Shown piece after piece: positions 33,541 through 43,424 of a stretch of DNA of 64,000 nucleotides. Under the pieces are notes generated by a model. The model was not told where the DNA came from, ran no database searches, and worked only from the letters and a program-made list of their open reading frames with translations. Both the position numbers and the translations under genes were made by a program. How positions within the stretch are numbered: the first letter of the stretch is position 1; each line of letters begins with the position of its first letter. The stretch is from Symbiodinium natans. Taxonomy: Eukaryota; Sar; Dinophyceae; Suessiales; Symbiodiniaceae. The stretch is from contig CAJNDS010002546.1 of NCBI GenBank assembly GCA_905221605.1, positions 970,544 to 1,034,543 of the forward strand, given 5' to 3'.

Positions 33541-35661
33541 TGCCCAGCCCAGAGGAGCGCCAATCCATAAGATGACGTTGCTTCGTGGCCAGCGCATTGT
33601 CTTCAATTGCCCAGGCCTGGACAATCTATGGACATCACATCACCCACAACCCCTGTGAGGACCCAAGGTTTGCCAGGCCAGGGACTTGTCAAGTTGCAAT
33701 TTCCCACGACGCGAGCAAAGACTTGCCCTGCAAAACTTCTCCTCCCTATTCGATGCACAAGCTTGGACCTCAGGAACGAAGACCAAAGGTTGCCAGGTGT
33801 GATGGGTGACGGGAGGGTTCGTGTCACATCTACGAATCTACGAGTCGTCCTCTGCCTCATTATCATCAGCAGCACCGTAAACACTCGTTGGACGCGTCAT
33901 CCCCATTATCTTACCATCATCGCCACGGCGATGCAGAAAACGAAACGACAGTATGCAGCAATCATTCACGTTGGCCAGCACCAGTGTCCATGCTCATGGA
34001 CAGTGGCAGCTCACGAGACTGGGCTTCAGGCCAAGCACTTGAACCTTCCGACCCTCTCTTTTCCGAACGTCAGCTTCCAAGGTGTTGGCAACGCGCGCCT
34101 GCAGAGCGTCCGCTCTCAACACACTTCTGGTCCGATCGCAAATGTCACTTGCAAGGCCTGTGGATAGCATGGATAGCCAGATGCCTGTCAAATTCACTTG
34201 GACGGCCCCAAACAGAGCCCAGACCCCTTCTGCAAAGTGTCCTTGCGCCAGAGAAAGCAGATCAAGCCCAAGGCTTGGGGGGTCCTGCCTCGTTGAATCG
34301 CTCGTTGAATCGCACATCGATTTCAGGACCTGAATGTTGCCGGGACTACTTCTAGGATGTGAAGCGGGCTTCACCACGGTTTTGCCTCTCTCTTGTCAAC
34401 ACCGAGGATGGTCTGCGCTTGCACGCCGATGGGAAGCATGCAAACCTGCCAGGCGCAGCCAAGACTACCAGAAAATTGGGGGGGCTCATGCTGACACAGG
34501 GTTTCGGGAAGTCGCAGGCCTTGATGGAACACACTGTTGCATGGATCTTCTTCAACAGATGACTGGAGGACGTGGGGTTGAGGACCTTTACTTTTTGCAG
34601 TGGTTTGGGGCTATAATGTTCATACATAGATGTACAGATGTATAGATGTATTGATTATTGACTTGGTTCCCTCATGTGACTTAACGACTGGCTCAGACCT
34701 CAACTTTGTCAAACATCCCTCATGAGTCCGATCCTGTCGGGGACAGCGCTCTGGCGTCGTCGACACCTGTGCGAAAGAGGGCTGCAGGAGGCTTCTCAAA
34801 ATCATTGACAGTGCCTTGTTTCGGTTTGCACTTATGCTTAGAGTTTAGGGCTTTGGAAATTGTAGCCTTGTTCTGAGGCGATGACGGGAGACCAGGAAGG
34901 GACGACAAACCCAGGTACAAGGGCCCCAGCCGCAGGGTTTCCGTGCCCAAGGAATGGATGTCTTGAAAGAGGAGGCTCTCAAGGTTCATGGGTGGCATTC
35001 AACGCTACTTCCAGTGGTCCATAGGGGCTGAAGGAGAATACACATTCCGCCACTTTACCGTTGGCTATCGTCAATAAAGAGACCTGACGGACAGCGGAAA
35101 GGGTTGCACCTTGCTAAACAAGTAGCACAGCACAGCTCAAAGTGAGTTTACTACCTACTACCCACCAACTTCACCAAAAGTTTGACCAACTCGCAGCCTG
35201 GAATAGATGTATGTCATCCGGCACGCTGCACGCTGGCGGCATGTTGGGAACCTCATCGGCAGTTGGGGCTTCTAATGGAGCACTTCTCCGCTGCGGGGCA
35301 TGGCCGCATGCTGACCCTTGGGGCCTCCTTGCAGTCCAGGCGGTTCAAGAGACCATGGAAGTGGATGGTCTGTTGCTCCACGATGTGCCGGACCTCATGC
35401 ACAATGCCTGCCGGAAGACCTGGAGCTCCTGTCCAGAACAGCAGCTCGCATGTAGGCTTCACTGGCTTCAACACAGGCTTGGGGCAGCCGACGCTCCGCA
35501 CCATCTCGGCAACTGACGTGGCGTCATCATGGACCTAACCTGCATAGACACAAAGCTTTCGCCCCAGACACTCGGACAACTGGCGAAAACTGGGGGGCCG
35601 AATGAGTTCAACGGCTGAGCACAGCACGGAAACGGAGCCCGCCATCCTCAGAGTTAATGAG
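33541..35661. other. Region without supported gene
   Basis: Frames on both strands (for example 35253-35504 minus, containing GLPAGIVHEVRHIVEQQ) show no recognisable family. This stretch runs up to the left end of the tyrosine-recombinase retroelement at 35662. Confidence 0.35.
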
Positions 35662-35928
35662 GTCTAACCGGGGTAGACCGACATGTAGCGTGAAGTCAGC
35701 ATATCAGAGAACATGAAGAGTGACAAGACATGCGATCCCAGCATAACTGCGGTGCAAGCAAAATGCATCAACACTCGGACATTACTCCTTCCTTTTTTGC
35801 GCTCGCACCTTCATGAGTCTGCTCGGTTTCTGGTTAGAAGATGGCGGGGGTAAAGACAGCAGGTGGCAGATGGAACACTCATCCTCTCACCTGTCCGCTG
35901 TTGCTCAGCAGCATCTCGTTTCCCCCCC
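35662..35928 (-). repeat. Split direct repeat B2 (outer copy)
   Basis: Matches B1 at 36229-36457. The first 117 bp look identical. This copy then carries about 33 extra bases (35779-35812) and an extra CTGT near 35898. Both B copies start with a small hairpin, GTCTA-N7-TAGAC, which marks the element end here. Confidence 0.9.
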
Positions 35929-35944
35929 GGGTGGGCGGGTGGGT

Positions 35945-36228
35945 CACAAAGAAAATTTGACGCTCTAACAAATTTGATAGGCCAGAGCTGTACTGGCTTC
36001 AGCGGCAAGCTCAAAGTCAACATGCATCAAGGGTAAATCCAAAGCATGAAAATCGATGTGCAGCATGTACAAGAAAATAACAAGACTGCCGGCAAGAGGT
36101 GCGGGGCACAAGAGATGGTCAAGCTCAGAAGAGGTGAGTTTTTGTGTACTTTCACTTTTGACAGTCGGTTGCGCTCCGTTCCTACGCCAACCCCAGTAGA
36201 CTGCGGCACCTGCGAGCAGGCACCCAAC
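35945..36228 (-). repeat. Split direct repeat A2
   Basis: A 284-bp copy of the A repeat at 43425-43708, with no difference that I could see. It sits directly against B1 at 36229, giving the A2/B junction CCCAAC|GTCTAACC expected of a circle-junction copy. Confidence 0.92.
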
Positions 36229-36457
36229 GTCTAACCGGGGTAGACCGACATGTAGCGTGAAGTCAGCATATCAGAGAACATGAAGAGTGACAAGACATGC
36301 GATCCCAGCATAACTGCGGTGCAAGCAAAATGCATCAACACTCGGAATGAGTCTGCTCGGTTTCTGGTTAGAAGATGGCGGGGGTAAAGACAGCAGGTGG
36401 CAGATGGAACACTCATCCTCTCACCTGTCCGTGCTCAGCAGCATCTCGTTTCCCCCC
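36229..36457 (-). repeat. Split direct repeat B1 (inner copy)
   Basis: Inner B copy. The RT-RNase H frame terminates inside it, with a stop at 36421-36423. It starts with the GTCTA-N7-TAGAC hairpin at 36229-36245. Confidence 0.9.
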
Positions 36458-37978
36458 TTCATGTCATGCTGCTGCGCCCTCCGTTGGTACGCAGAGACAA
36501 GATCGTCGAGCAAACTCTTTTCGAAGGTGTCGCTGAGGATGAACTTCTCAAGTTCAGGAGGGATCTCGAAGCATCCCTCGTCACAAGCTGAGAGCTTCTC
36601 ACAGATCGCGCTGATCAGTCCCCTTGACGGAGGGTCTGCAGGGTTGCTCTTTGACGGGACCCTCTCGTACCATGCGCCGAACGAATGGACGGCATCAATG
36701 GCGCTCATTGCCGCAATCAACCGGAACATCGCCAAGGCTGGGCTGCATCGCTTGATGAGTGTCATGCGTGCAGACTCGTTGTCAACGAACACGAAGCCCA
36801 GCCTGGACTTGAAAGCACCCCCGAATGCCCACCTGGCACATACGACGGCCAGCAGCTCGATCTCACAGATCACCTGCTGGCCAGCAACTCGGGCCCAGTG
36901 TGAAATGATGCGATTGGGAACATGCCCATGGAGAACGGCTTTGCGCCCTGACGCGGGGTCAACCAGTAAGCAACCCCAGGAGCCCTTACCCTTTTCGAAA
37001 GAACCATCGGTGTAGAGAACAAGGGGGGCGCCAGGGGAGTGGATGCTGAAAACCCTTGGCTTGCAAGTTTGCACCACGGACTGGAGCAGCATGCGACTTT
37101 CGCGTAAGCTCTCAGGCTCTGCTGACGATGGGGACACGGCCAATGCAGAGTACAGTTTGGCCACCGGCTTGAAGGCGTGCCCTAGAACAAACCCCCCTGC
37201 GAAGTTAAGTCGGCCATGGAGTGACTCTGCAGTCTGCTTGACATTTGCTTCAGGGACCTCCATAGTCTCAGCCATGGAAAGAATGCGCTCAAGCCTGCCG
37301 GGCTTGTTGGACACCTGCACGGACCCCTCATGCAATCGTGATACATCGAACTGTGCTCCCAAGGCGCACCACTTCTGTTGGAAGTCAACAGCTTTCTTTC
37401 CAGAGGTGGCATGAGCCCACCCCAAGGTATCCAAGAGATCTGAGAACACATGGGTCGTGCTTGAGGCAAGAGGGCCGACTTCAAGAGTTGGAAAGTCATC
37501 AACGTATACACTGGTGATGATGGAAAGCTGCGTCACGGCCAGGTGCCATATAGCCTTGGATACCTTGCAAAAGGAAAACACAGATCCAGAACCTCCGAAA
37601 GGCAAACCCCTTGCAAGATAAAAGGCCCAAGAGCCTGTTCTGGAAGGCATTGCAATGACTGCATACTTTAGAGATGCGTCCTTGATGGGTACTTGCTTGT
37701 AGGCCTTTGACAAGTCGAAACATCGCCCGACCCATTCGCACTTGGAGTCAGCAAAGTCGCTGTGCCACGGCCCCCTTAAGACTTCGCCCGTCTCAAGAGT
37801 GACCGATACTTCAGACCTGTTGGCCCAAACCTTGGAGACGAAAAGGCACAAGCTCGTCACAAAGTCGCAGTCGTGCATTGACAGGTATGAGCTGGAACCG
37901 AACGCAGCGTTCACGGAATCACGCAAGTTGTCGATGACCCTTGGCTTCTGGTCTTCTCCCTGAAGGAGCAAAAACATG
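36421..37978 (-). CDS. Reverse transcriptase-RNase H of the recombinase retroelement
   Basis: Copies element RNA to DNA. The frame is open from 38070, but homology starts at about 37978 with FLLLQGEDQKPRVIDNL, the usual first RT strand. FDLSKAYKQVPI supplies the first catalytic Asp and SVYVDDFPTL the YVDD box. RNase H follows: VLYTDGSFEKGKGSWG (first Asp), CEIELLAVVCARWA (Glu) and FVDNESARMT (Asp), with a final SNPADPPSR that is typical of DIRS-type RNase H ends. No internal stops are present. Upstream of 37978 the frame is antisense to the Gag fragment, so the natural N-terminal linker has been cut away by the inversion. The true linker appears to be the end of the plus-strand ORF near 41395. 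Confidence 0.85.
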
Positions 37979-39084
37979 CCCCCTTGATCGAAGCTGTGGA
38001 GAAACTCTTGAAGCGTGCCTTGGCTGCTCGCGAGATCCCAGATCTCCGTCGCCTGTGGTTTGAGGCTCACACTTTTGCAATTTCAGACTTGAAGTCCCGA
38101 GTTGAGAGATCCACTTTAGACCCCCCAAGGGAACTGCCGCTGGCCGAGAGAATTTCTCGTCTGGAGGCGCAAAAGCGTCGCTTGCCCAGTCTCGTCTTTA
38201 CAGAGCGAGTCGAACCTTCTCACGGTCTAGTCGACAAGCTGCAATCCATGATCGACAGTGGCACCATCACTTACCTGCCCCCACACAAGTGCCCATCCCG
38301 AGCCCAGGAAATCTCTAACGATAAGCCGATGCAGCAAGTGACCCTTGATTCCGAGGGTGCTTTGAAGATCTCCAAACGTCACGCCGATCTGGAGTGTGAG
38401 ACTCGGGGCGAGCTCAAGCTCCGTGAAGCCTTTACTAGGCGTGCTCTTGCATACGACCAGGTGGGTCTCATGTCGTTCATTGCCCAGGAAAAGTGGCATA
38501 CGTACTTGTTTGATGCTGTCACCCGCGAGCCTCCCCCCAACCACCGCTATGTCAGCATCGGCCAAGCACTCAACGCCGATCGTGAGCTTTGGCAGCTCAT
38601 TGCCCAAGAGAGCCGCGGTGACATCAAGATCATCAAAGGCGCTGATCCCCCTTTGGATGCCTTCATTAAGCGCTTTCAGCACTCTCCGCAGGTGAATGTA
38701 TGTTTGGCCCCCCTTCCTGCCTTCTCCCCTCACAAGGGAGAACGTCCAGATGGTGGCAAGGGCCCTGGCAAAAAAGGTGACCGCGCAAGCAGAGGCAAGG
38801 GTTGGGCCTCTCAAGGCAAAGAAGGCAAGGGCCTGCCTTTGAAGCGCAAAGGCGAAACCCTGCAACAGGATCCCCGTCGTGCAGAAATCCTCAAGCTTCT
38901 GCGCGAGATCCCTCCCAACTGCGTTTCTCGCTTGCCCAAGACTCGGCAGTTCATTTGTGCCCTCTTCCAGCATGGCAAATGCCCACATCAGTCCAAGGAG
39001 CGTTGTGAGCGTGGTCTACACTGCTGTTGGCATAAGGATTGCTTCAAGAAAGGCGTGCCCTTCTGTGAATGCAGTCACTCGTGA
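37979..39084 (+). CDS. Gag middle and C-terminal part with Cys/His finger (inverted segment)
   Basis: Probable nucleocapsid-like part of the element. It contains LRRLWFEAHTFAISDLKSR, a central helical region (RRALAYDQVGLMSFIAQ), a Lys/Gly-rich basic stretch (GKGPGKKGDRASRGKGW) that would bind nucleic acid, and a C-terminal cluster with FICALFQHGKCPH, CERGLHCCWH and CFKKGVPFCEC. There is no ATG near its start and the frame runs open from further upstream. I take this as the broken continuation of the Gag N-terminus found on the minus strand at 41395-41551. It ends at TGA 39082-39084, after which the same frame stays open into the methyltransferase-like domain. Confidence 0.7.
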
Positions 39085-39087
39085 CTA
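39082..39087 (+). promoter_or_regulatory. Candidate stop-codon readthrough site UGA-CUA
   Basis: The Gag frame ends in TGA immediately followed by CTA, and the identical frame continues without another stop through the methyltransferase-like domain. UGA-CUA is the best-known leaky stop context in eukaryotic mRNAs and RNA viruses. Whether dinoflagellate ribosomes read it through is not known from this sequence; an ordinary nonsense mutation is the alternative. Confidence 0.45.
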
Positions 39088-40173
39088 GGGCCCGTTGTTT
39101 CCGGCACCACCGACTCCCCGCCTTTTGCGGTTTTCTTCGAAATTTGTTGCGGTTCTGCCGTTTTGTCATACGCTGCCGCATGCAAGGGCTGGCATGTTTT
39201 CCCCATCGACCACGCCAGCAATCGTTTCAAGCCACGTGTTGCCTTTTTGCCCATTGACCTTAGCCTCTCTTCTTCTGCTCTTTTGCTCGGAGACATGTTG
39301 CGTGTTACACGAGCTTCTTGGATCCACCTAGGGATCCCGCGCGGGACTTCCAGTCGTGCTCGGCAAATTGCCGTTCCGGCTCGTTTGCGTGCTCAAGGAG
39401 CACCTCAGCCTCGCCCGTTGCGTTCAGCCAAGCATCCTTTAGGTCTGCCTCATCTTCAGCCCGCCGAAGCTGCGCGTGTGGAAGCAGCCAATGCTGTTTA
39501 CCGGACTTGTGTTTCCTGCCTCCATCAAGCTTGGCTCCTGGGCGCCACTGTTTCAATCGAGAACCCCGACACAGCCTGGACCTGGGCTGCTCTTGCCCTT
39601 TTGGTCAAGCAGTTCGCCGCTGAGCATTCCTGCCCTGAGTTTGCTGATTGGTACTTTGGCCTTGAAGACATTCGTTTTGACATGTGCATGCATGGCGGCG
39701 ACCGCCCTAAAGCGACTCGTTTCCGAGCCACCCCATCCATTTTCAGCTCTCTTGCAATCAGATGCGACCAGTCCCATGCCCATCGCCCTTGGTCCGTCCA
39801 GAAAGAGGGTCACCGTTGGCTGTTCGACACTGCTGCCGCTGCCCAGTACCCTTCTCTCTTGTGTCAGCGCACCGTTGATGCCATCTCCGCGGGTCTTGCC
39901 CCCCAGTTCCTGCAGGAGACCACGCATGCTTTTCGCCTCTCCTCCTTGGCTTCCATTGGTGTCCAAAAGCCCAAGCATGTGGCCCTCATTCCCGAGTTCA
40001 AGGCCAAGGTATGGGCATCCGAGCCGCCTGACCCTGATGCCAAGCCCCTCCACATGTCACATGCAGTCAGTGCAGCCTGTGCCTTTGATGTCCCCAGAGG
40101 GCCTCCCGTGCCCTTGCTTGCTGTCCTCGCCCCCCCACGAGCGCTTGGCATGGTCGCTCGTGCAATCGGGTGA
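39085..40173 (+). CDS. C5-methyltransferase-like domain of the retroelement, motif IV damaged
   Basis: Same frame as Gag after the UGA. It begins with FFEICCGSAVLS (SAM-binding motif I) and GWHVFPIDHASNRF. Then comes IHLGIPRGTSSRARQI, where C5-methyltransferases have a Pro-Cys motif IV, followed by PLRSAKHPLGLPHL and VSIENPDTAWTW (ENP, motif VI-like). The catalytic cysteine position is Arg (CGC at 39340-39342), one transition away from TGC. As it stands the domain should be unable to form the covalent cytosine intermediate, although SAM or DNA binding may remain. Methyltransferase domains are known in several eukaryotic retroelements, including in dinoflagellates. The frame ends at TGA 40171-40173, with the next domain in frame +2. 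Confidence 0.6.
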   Translation, partial: LGPVVSGTTDSPPFAVFFEICCGSAVLSYAAACKGWHVFPIDHASNRFKPRVAFLPIDLSLSSSALLLGDMLRVTRASWIHLGIPRGTSSRARQIAVPARLRAQGAPQPRPLRSAKHPLGLPHLQPAEAARVEAANAVYRTCVSCLHQAWLLGATVSIENPDTAWTWAALALLVKQFAAEHSCPEFADWYFGLEDIRFDMCMHGGDRPKATRFRATPSIFSSLAIRCDQSHAHRPWSVQKEGHRWLFDTAAAAQYPSLLCQRTVDAISAGLAPQFLQETTHAFRLSSLASIGVQKPKHVALIPEFKAKVWASEPPDPDAKPLHMSHAVSAACAFDVPRGPPVPLLAVLAPPRALGMVARAIG

Positions 40174-41395
40174 GGCTTCGCGTGACGACTTGACTACACT
40201 TTGTCATTTACTCCCGTCCGATCCCGCTTCCCGCCGCAACCGCCAAGCAGAAGGCGTTGCTTGGACATGCGGTGCCTACACTTTCTCTGGTGACGTCGGT
40301 CTGCATCGTTCCGTGCGTACCAGCCCTTGGACGAGTCTTGTCTTGGCCGCTGTGGTCTCTCACTTTGCTCCAGGAGCCATGTGCACGTCCATTGCTGTCT
40401 TTTGCGACATGGCCAGCCCCGTACATTGTGATCGACTTAACGACCACAGATTCTTTAACGTCTTGGTCCCTCTCAGCGACTTCCAAGACGGCGATGTCTG
40501 GGTCAGCTCTTCTTCCGGTGTGCACCCGGCCCCAGACGGGTCGGGGGTCATGGGTGAACTCATCCCTGTTTCCGCAGGACCTTGTTTGCTCCGCACCTCT
40601 GTGCCCCATGCTGTCATGCCATGGCGCGGTAGTCGCATCGTCTTGGCAGCTTTTGTGGTGTCCTCATGGCCCCGGTTGCCCCCGAAGGACCTTGCTTCTT
40701 TGCAACAGCTTCACTTCCCGTGGCCCAGTTTGCACTGCTCTGCCTCCAATGCCGCGTGGGAAGAAGGAGTTGGAGGCCTCATCTACAAGGCCGCAAACAG
40801 TGTCAAGCCGCAAGCGTGGGGCGTGTACTATACGCCAGAAGAGCACCTAGGATGCGCCATCAACTTGCCACACCCCATCGATAAGGCGTGCTCTGTTCCA
40901 GACATACTCAGAAGGGCAGTGTTCGATCTTGCAACTGTTGGTTGCAAAGAAATGCACAAAAGGCGTCTTGCCAAACTCGAGGAAATCAAGGACAGAGCAT
41001 CCTATCGTCAGGTGCAGGAAGGGCACCCCATCACCAAGGGAAAGAGGTTAGCTTTGTTCAGGGAGCTTTTGGTTGAGTCAGGTTTCCCCGACTTGAGTGT
41101 GTGTGACTTCATGGAAGAGGGTGTCAGCTTGGTGGGCGCAGAGCCCGATTCCCCTCTCTTCAGCATAAGGCCTAAACCAATGACCGTGACCCCTGAGCAG
41201 CTTGATTCGCAGTCCGTATGGCGCAGAAGGGCGCTTTTATCGTCCCCGCCTCAGCAATTGGAGCCTGAAGAGCTCATGATGCTCAATGATGAGACAGAAG
41301 CTGAGTGCAAGGCTGGCTTCCTCGAGGGCCCCTTTGGCTCCGAAGCAGAAGTGTCATCTCGCCTCGGCACAGATCAGTGGTCTCCTAGTCAAAGC
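40143..41395 (+). CDS. 2OG-Fe(II) dioxygenase-like domain plus RT linker of the retroelement
   Basis: The frame shifted by one base from the methyltransferase part carries WTCGAYTFSGDVG, then SPVHCDRLNDHRFFNVLVPL with an H-x-D pair (His 40424, Asp 40430). After a GDVWV strand comes SVPHAVMPWRGSRIVLAAF, with distal His 40607 and Arg 40634. That order (HxD, distal H, then R about nine residues later) fits the double-stranded beta-helix dioxygenase fold. A linker follows with GVYYTPEEHLGCAINLPHPID, KGKRLALFRELLVESGFPD and SRLGTDQWSPS, which in the intact polyprotein would lead into RT. The region after 41395 in this frame is antisense to Gag. The upstream boundary is set by the frame overlap near 40143-40173. 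Substrate unknown; modified DNA bases are a guess. Confidence 0.55.
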
Positions 41396-41551
41396 ATCAC
41401 CACTTTGGGGGTTGACGGCGCAAATGTAAGCAAGGCGACCAAAACTGTTGATACCGGCACCAACAAGACTGTTCACGAAAGCTGCTTCCATGCCCACGGC
41501 CAGCGCTCTGTCGGTGAAGCTGGCTTCGGACTCAAGCATGGTGGACGACAT
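41395..41551 (-). CDS. Gag N-terminal fragment of the retroelement
   Basis: Starts at ATG 41551 and encodes SFTDRALAVGMEAAFVNSLV followed by AGINSFGRLAYICAVNPQSG, a short helical module that stands at the start of such polyproteins. Similarity stops at about 41395, where the linker from the opposite strand ends. This is the other half of the Gag broken by the inversion. It lies downstream of the recombinase ORF on the same strand. Confidence 0.5.
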
Positions 41552-41883
41552 GGCGTTCAGGCTAGCAGCTTGCAGGACAAAAGAGTGGCCCCTGAGAGCC
41601 TTGCATAGGTCGACGCGTCATTGTTCGTGGCATACAACACGAAGCATGGAAAGTGCACAACAGGACATGCATGTACATCGGAACATCTCAGTAGATGGCA
41701 AATCAGCACGTGCATGTTTTGATCACCTGCGGGCAAACCAGTAAGACACATGGAATTGCTGACTCTCCAGGCAAAGATGAACTCGAAGGTACAGCTTGTC
41801 TAGAATCATTGCATGGCGGAGTCAGTGGATAGGGCGAAGAAAAGAAAAGCAACCCTAGACTGCAAAATCACATGAAAACGTGG

Positions 41884-43374
41884 TCATACTGACTCTCCCA
41901 GGCTTCGCGTGCCCCGGCACTGTTCGCACAGGATGAAGTCACGCGGCTCATGGGGGTCATAAGAAATGGCATAGTAGTTTTGACTGAGAGGCCTCCCGCA
42001 CTTGAGAGTAGCGGGGCTCGCAGAAACAGCATGTACAATGGATGAAATGCAACGCTGGACATATTTCCCGATCTCTGGTTCTTTCAGCCCGTCAGTAGAA
42101 GCTGGCACCAGGCAGGATTGGTGTTGGAGATCATCATGGTCTTCGAGGTCAACGTCAGAAACCTCGGACTCGTCAAAGCGTTGAAGTGCTTTGGCTGCAT
42201 CCTCGCGCGTCAAGTCCGCGGCAATTTGCGCCACACGGCTGGCACGACTGGCATCAGGGTCGAAGTCGCCCTGGCGGATTTGGTGGACGAGGTGTTGCAA
42301 CTTGCCGAGTACTGGGGCCATCACATCGCGGCCATAGGTGACTGGCATTGCCTCGCCAGGCCCCACATGATGACCGAGCACACGCTTCTCGGCATCGGTG
42401 AAGTGATTCGATTTGGTAGCCCACGACAAGGGCGTGGCCTTGAGGCTATGCGTCGTGTAAAGTTTGATGTCTTGGAAGTCAGGATGTCTAGAGGCTAAGA
42501 TTTCCTGCAACCAGGCACCACCTTCAGCAGCCGTCATATGCCTCTCAAGAAAGCATTCAGCCATCTCATCACAGGCTGGCATCAACAAGTGCTCGTCTTC
42601 GAGGCCAGCGATCCGACGTGACTTCAGCCACGCTTCAGCCCATGGCTGACTACTGAAGGTATGCCCTAGAGCAATCAGGGGCATCAATGTGCGCCGATCA
42701 GCCTGTTTCTTCGCGGTTTTGTGCCCGAGCATCAGAGCCTCGATCAAGAACACAGATCCCGAAACATCAATAGACAAGCTTCGAGCCTTGGCGGCGTCGC
42801 TCCATCGAGCGCAAGAAAAGAGGCAAAAAAGGCAGAACCCAGCGATGATGGAGTGGATCACCGATCCATCGAAGACTGCCTTCTCGAGGGATTTTACTAG
42901 CCAAACTTTCAGTGCTGGGGCCTGCTGCAAGGGCCGTTTCTCCATGTAGCAGTTGTGGGCACCTCCTTCGACACGAGGAGAAATGCAATCAGTGCTGTTG
43001 GTCACAGCGGTGAAGTGCATAAACCTCCAAGACGACACAAAGGCCCCTGCAGCAGTAGGCGCGGCCTTTTGATCACGAAGATGACAGATATAGTCATACA
43101 TATGCTGCTCGGTGGGGGCTAACGGGCGACCTCCGTTGGATTGCACCTGCCAAACAGAGAAGCGCATGAAGTCACACGAGCGCTTGCACAAGGTAGCCGT
43201 TGCTTTGCTTGCATATACGTCAGACAAGATAGATGCAAGCTTCGGTGCCGGGATGATGCACCCACTAGCCTCCAGTAAGGAACGACCTAGCTTGGAGTCG
43301 CTAGGTTCGAAGAGGATAATGTTGCGCAATCTAGTCAAGGCAGCGAGACGCAGCTGATCGTCGGACTTGGCCAT
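41884..43374 (-). CDS. Tyrosine recombinase of the retroelement
   Basis: Integrates the circular DNA copy. I chose ATG 43374 (MAKSDD), giving about 496 aa; the frame is open to 43503 inside repeat A1, and the extra N-terminal residues are encoded by the repeat itself. Catalytic boxes: CLFSCARWSDAAKAR (first Arg), GHKTAKKQADRR (Lys), YTTHSLKATPLSWA (His-x-x-Lys where phage integrases have His-x-x-Arg), VLGHHVG (His) and PVTYGRD (nucleophile Tyr). No stops or frameshifts. It has an acidic stretch (SEVSDVDLEDHDDL) near the C-terminus and a final ILCEQC motif. It is first in the minus-strand order, before Gag, so the element is recombinase-first. Confidence 0.85.
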   Translation of the reverse strand: MAKSDDQLRLAALTRLRNIILFEPSDSKLGRSLLEASGCIIPAPKLASILSDVYASKATATLCKRSCDFMRFSVWQVQSNGGRPLAPTEQHMYDYICHLRDQKAAPTAAGAFVSSWRFMHFTAVTNSTDCISPRVEGGAHNCYMEKRPLQQAPALKVWLVKSLEKAVFDGSVIHSIIAGFCLFCLFSCARWSDAAKARSLSIDVSGSVFLIEALMLGHKTAKKQADRRTLMPLIALGHTFSSQPWAEAWLKSRRIAGLEDEHLLMPACDEMAECFLERHMTAAEGGAWLQEILASRHPDFQDIKLYTTHSLKATPLSWATKSNHFTDAEKRVLGHHVGPGEAMPVTYGRDVMAPVLGKLQHLVHQIRQGDFDPDASRASRVAQIAADLTREDAAKALQRFDESEVSDVDLEDHDDLQHQSCLVPASTDGLKEPEIGKYVQRCISSIVHAVSASPATLKCGRPLSQNYYAISYDPHEPRDFILCEQCRGTRSLGESV

Positions 43375-43424
43375 CCTGGTGGCATAAAGGCGCTTGGCTC
43401 TCTGCTGATTTTGCACAACCCATT

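Noticed and set aside
37979-38070. N-terminal 30 codons of the RT ORF
   Set aside because: This part is antisense to the Gag middle fragment and lies beyond the inversion breakpoint. RT similarity starts at about 37978.
41396-41608. C-terminal 70 codons of the plus-strand dioxygenase/linker ORF
   Set aside because: The frame stays open but is antisense to the Gag N-terminus; linker homology ends at about 41395.
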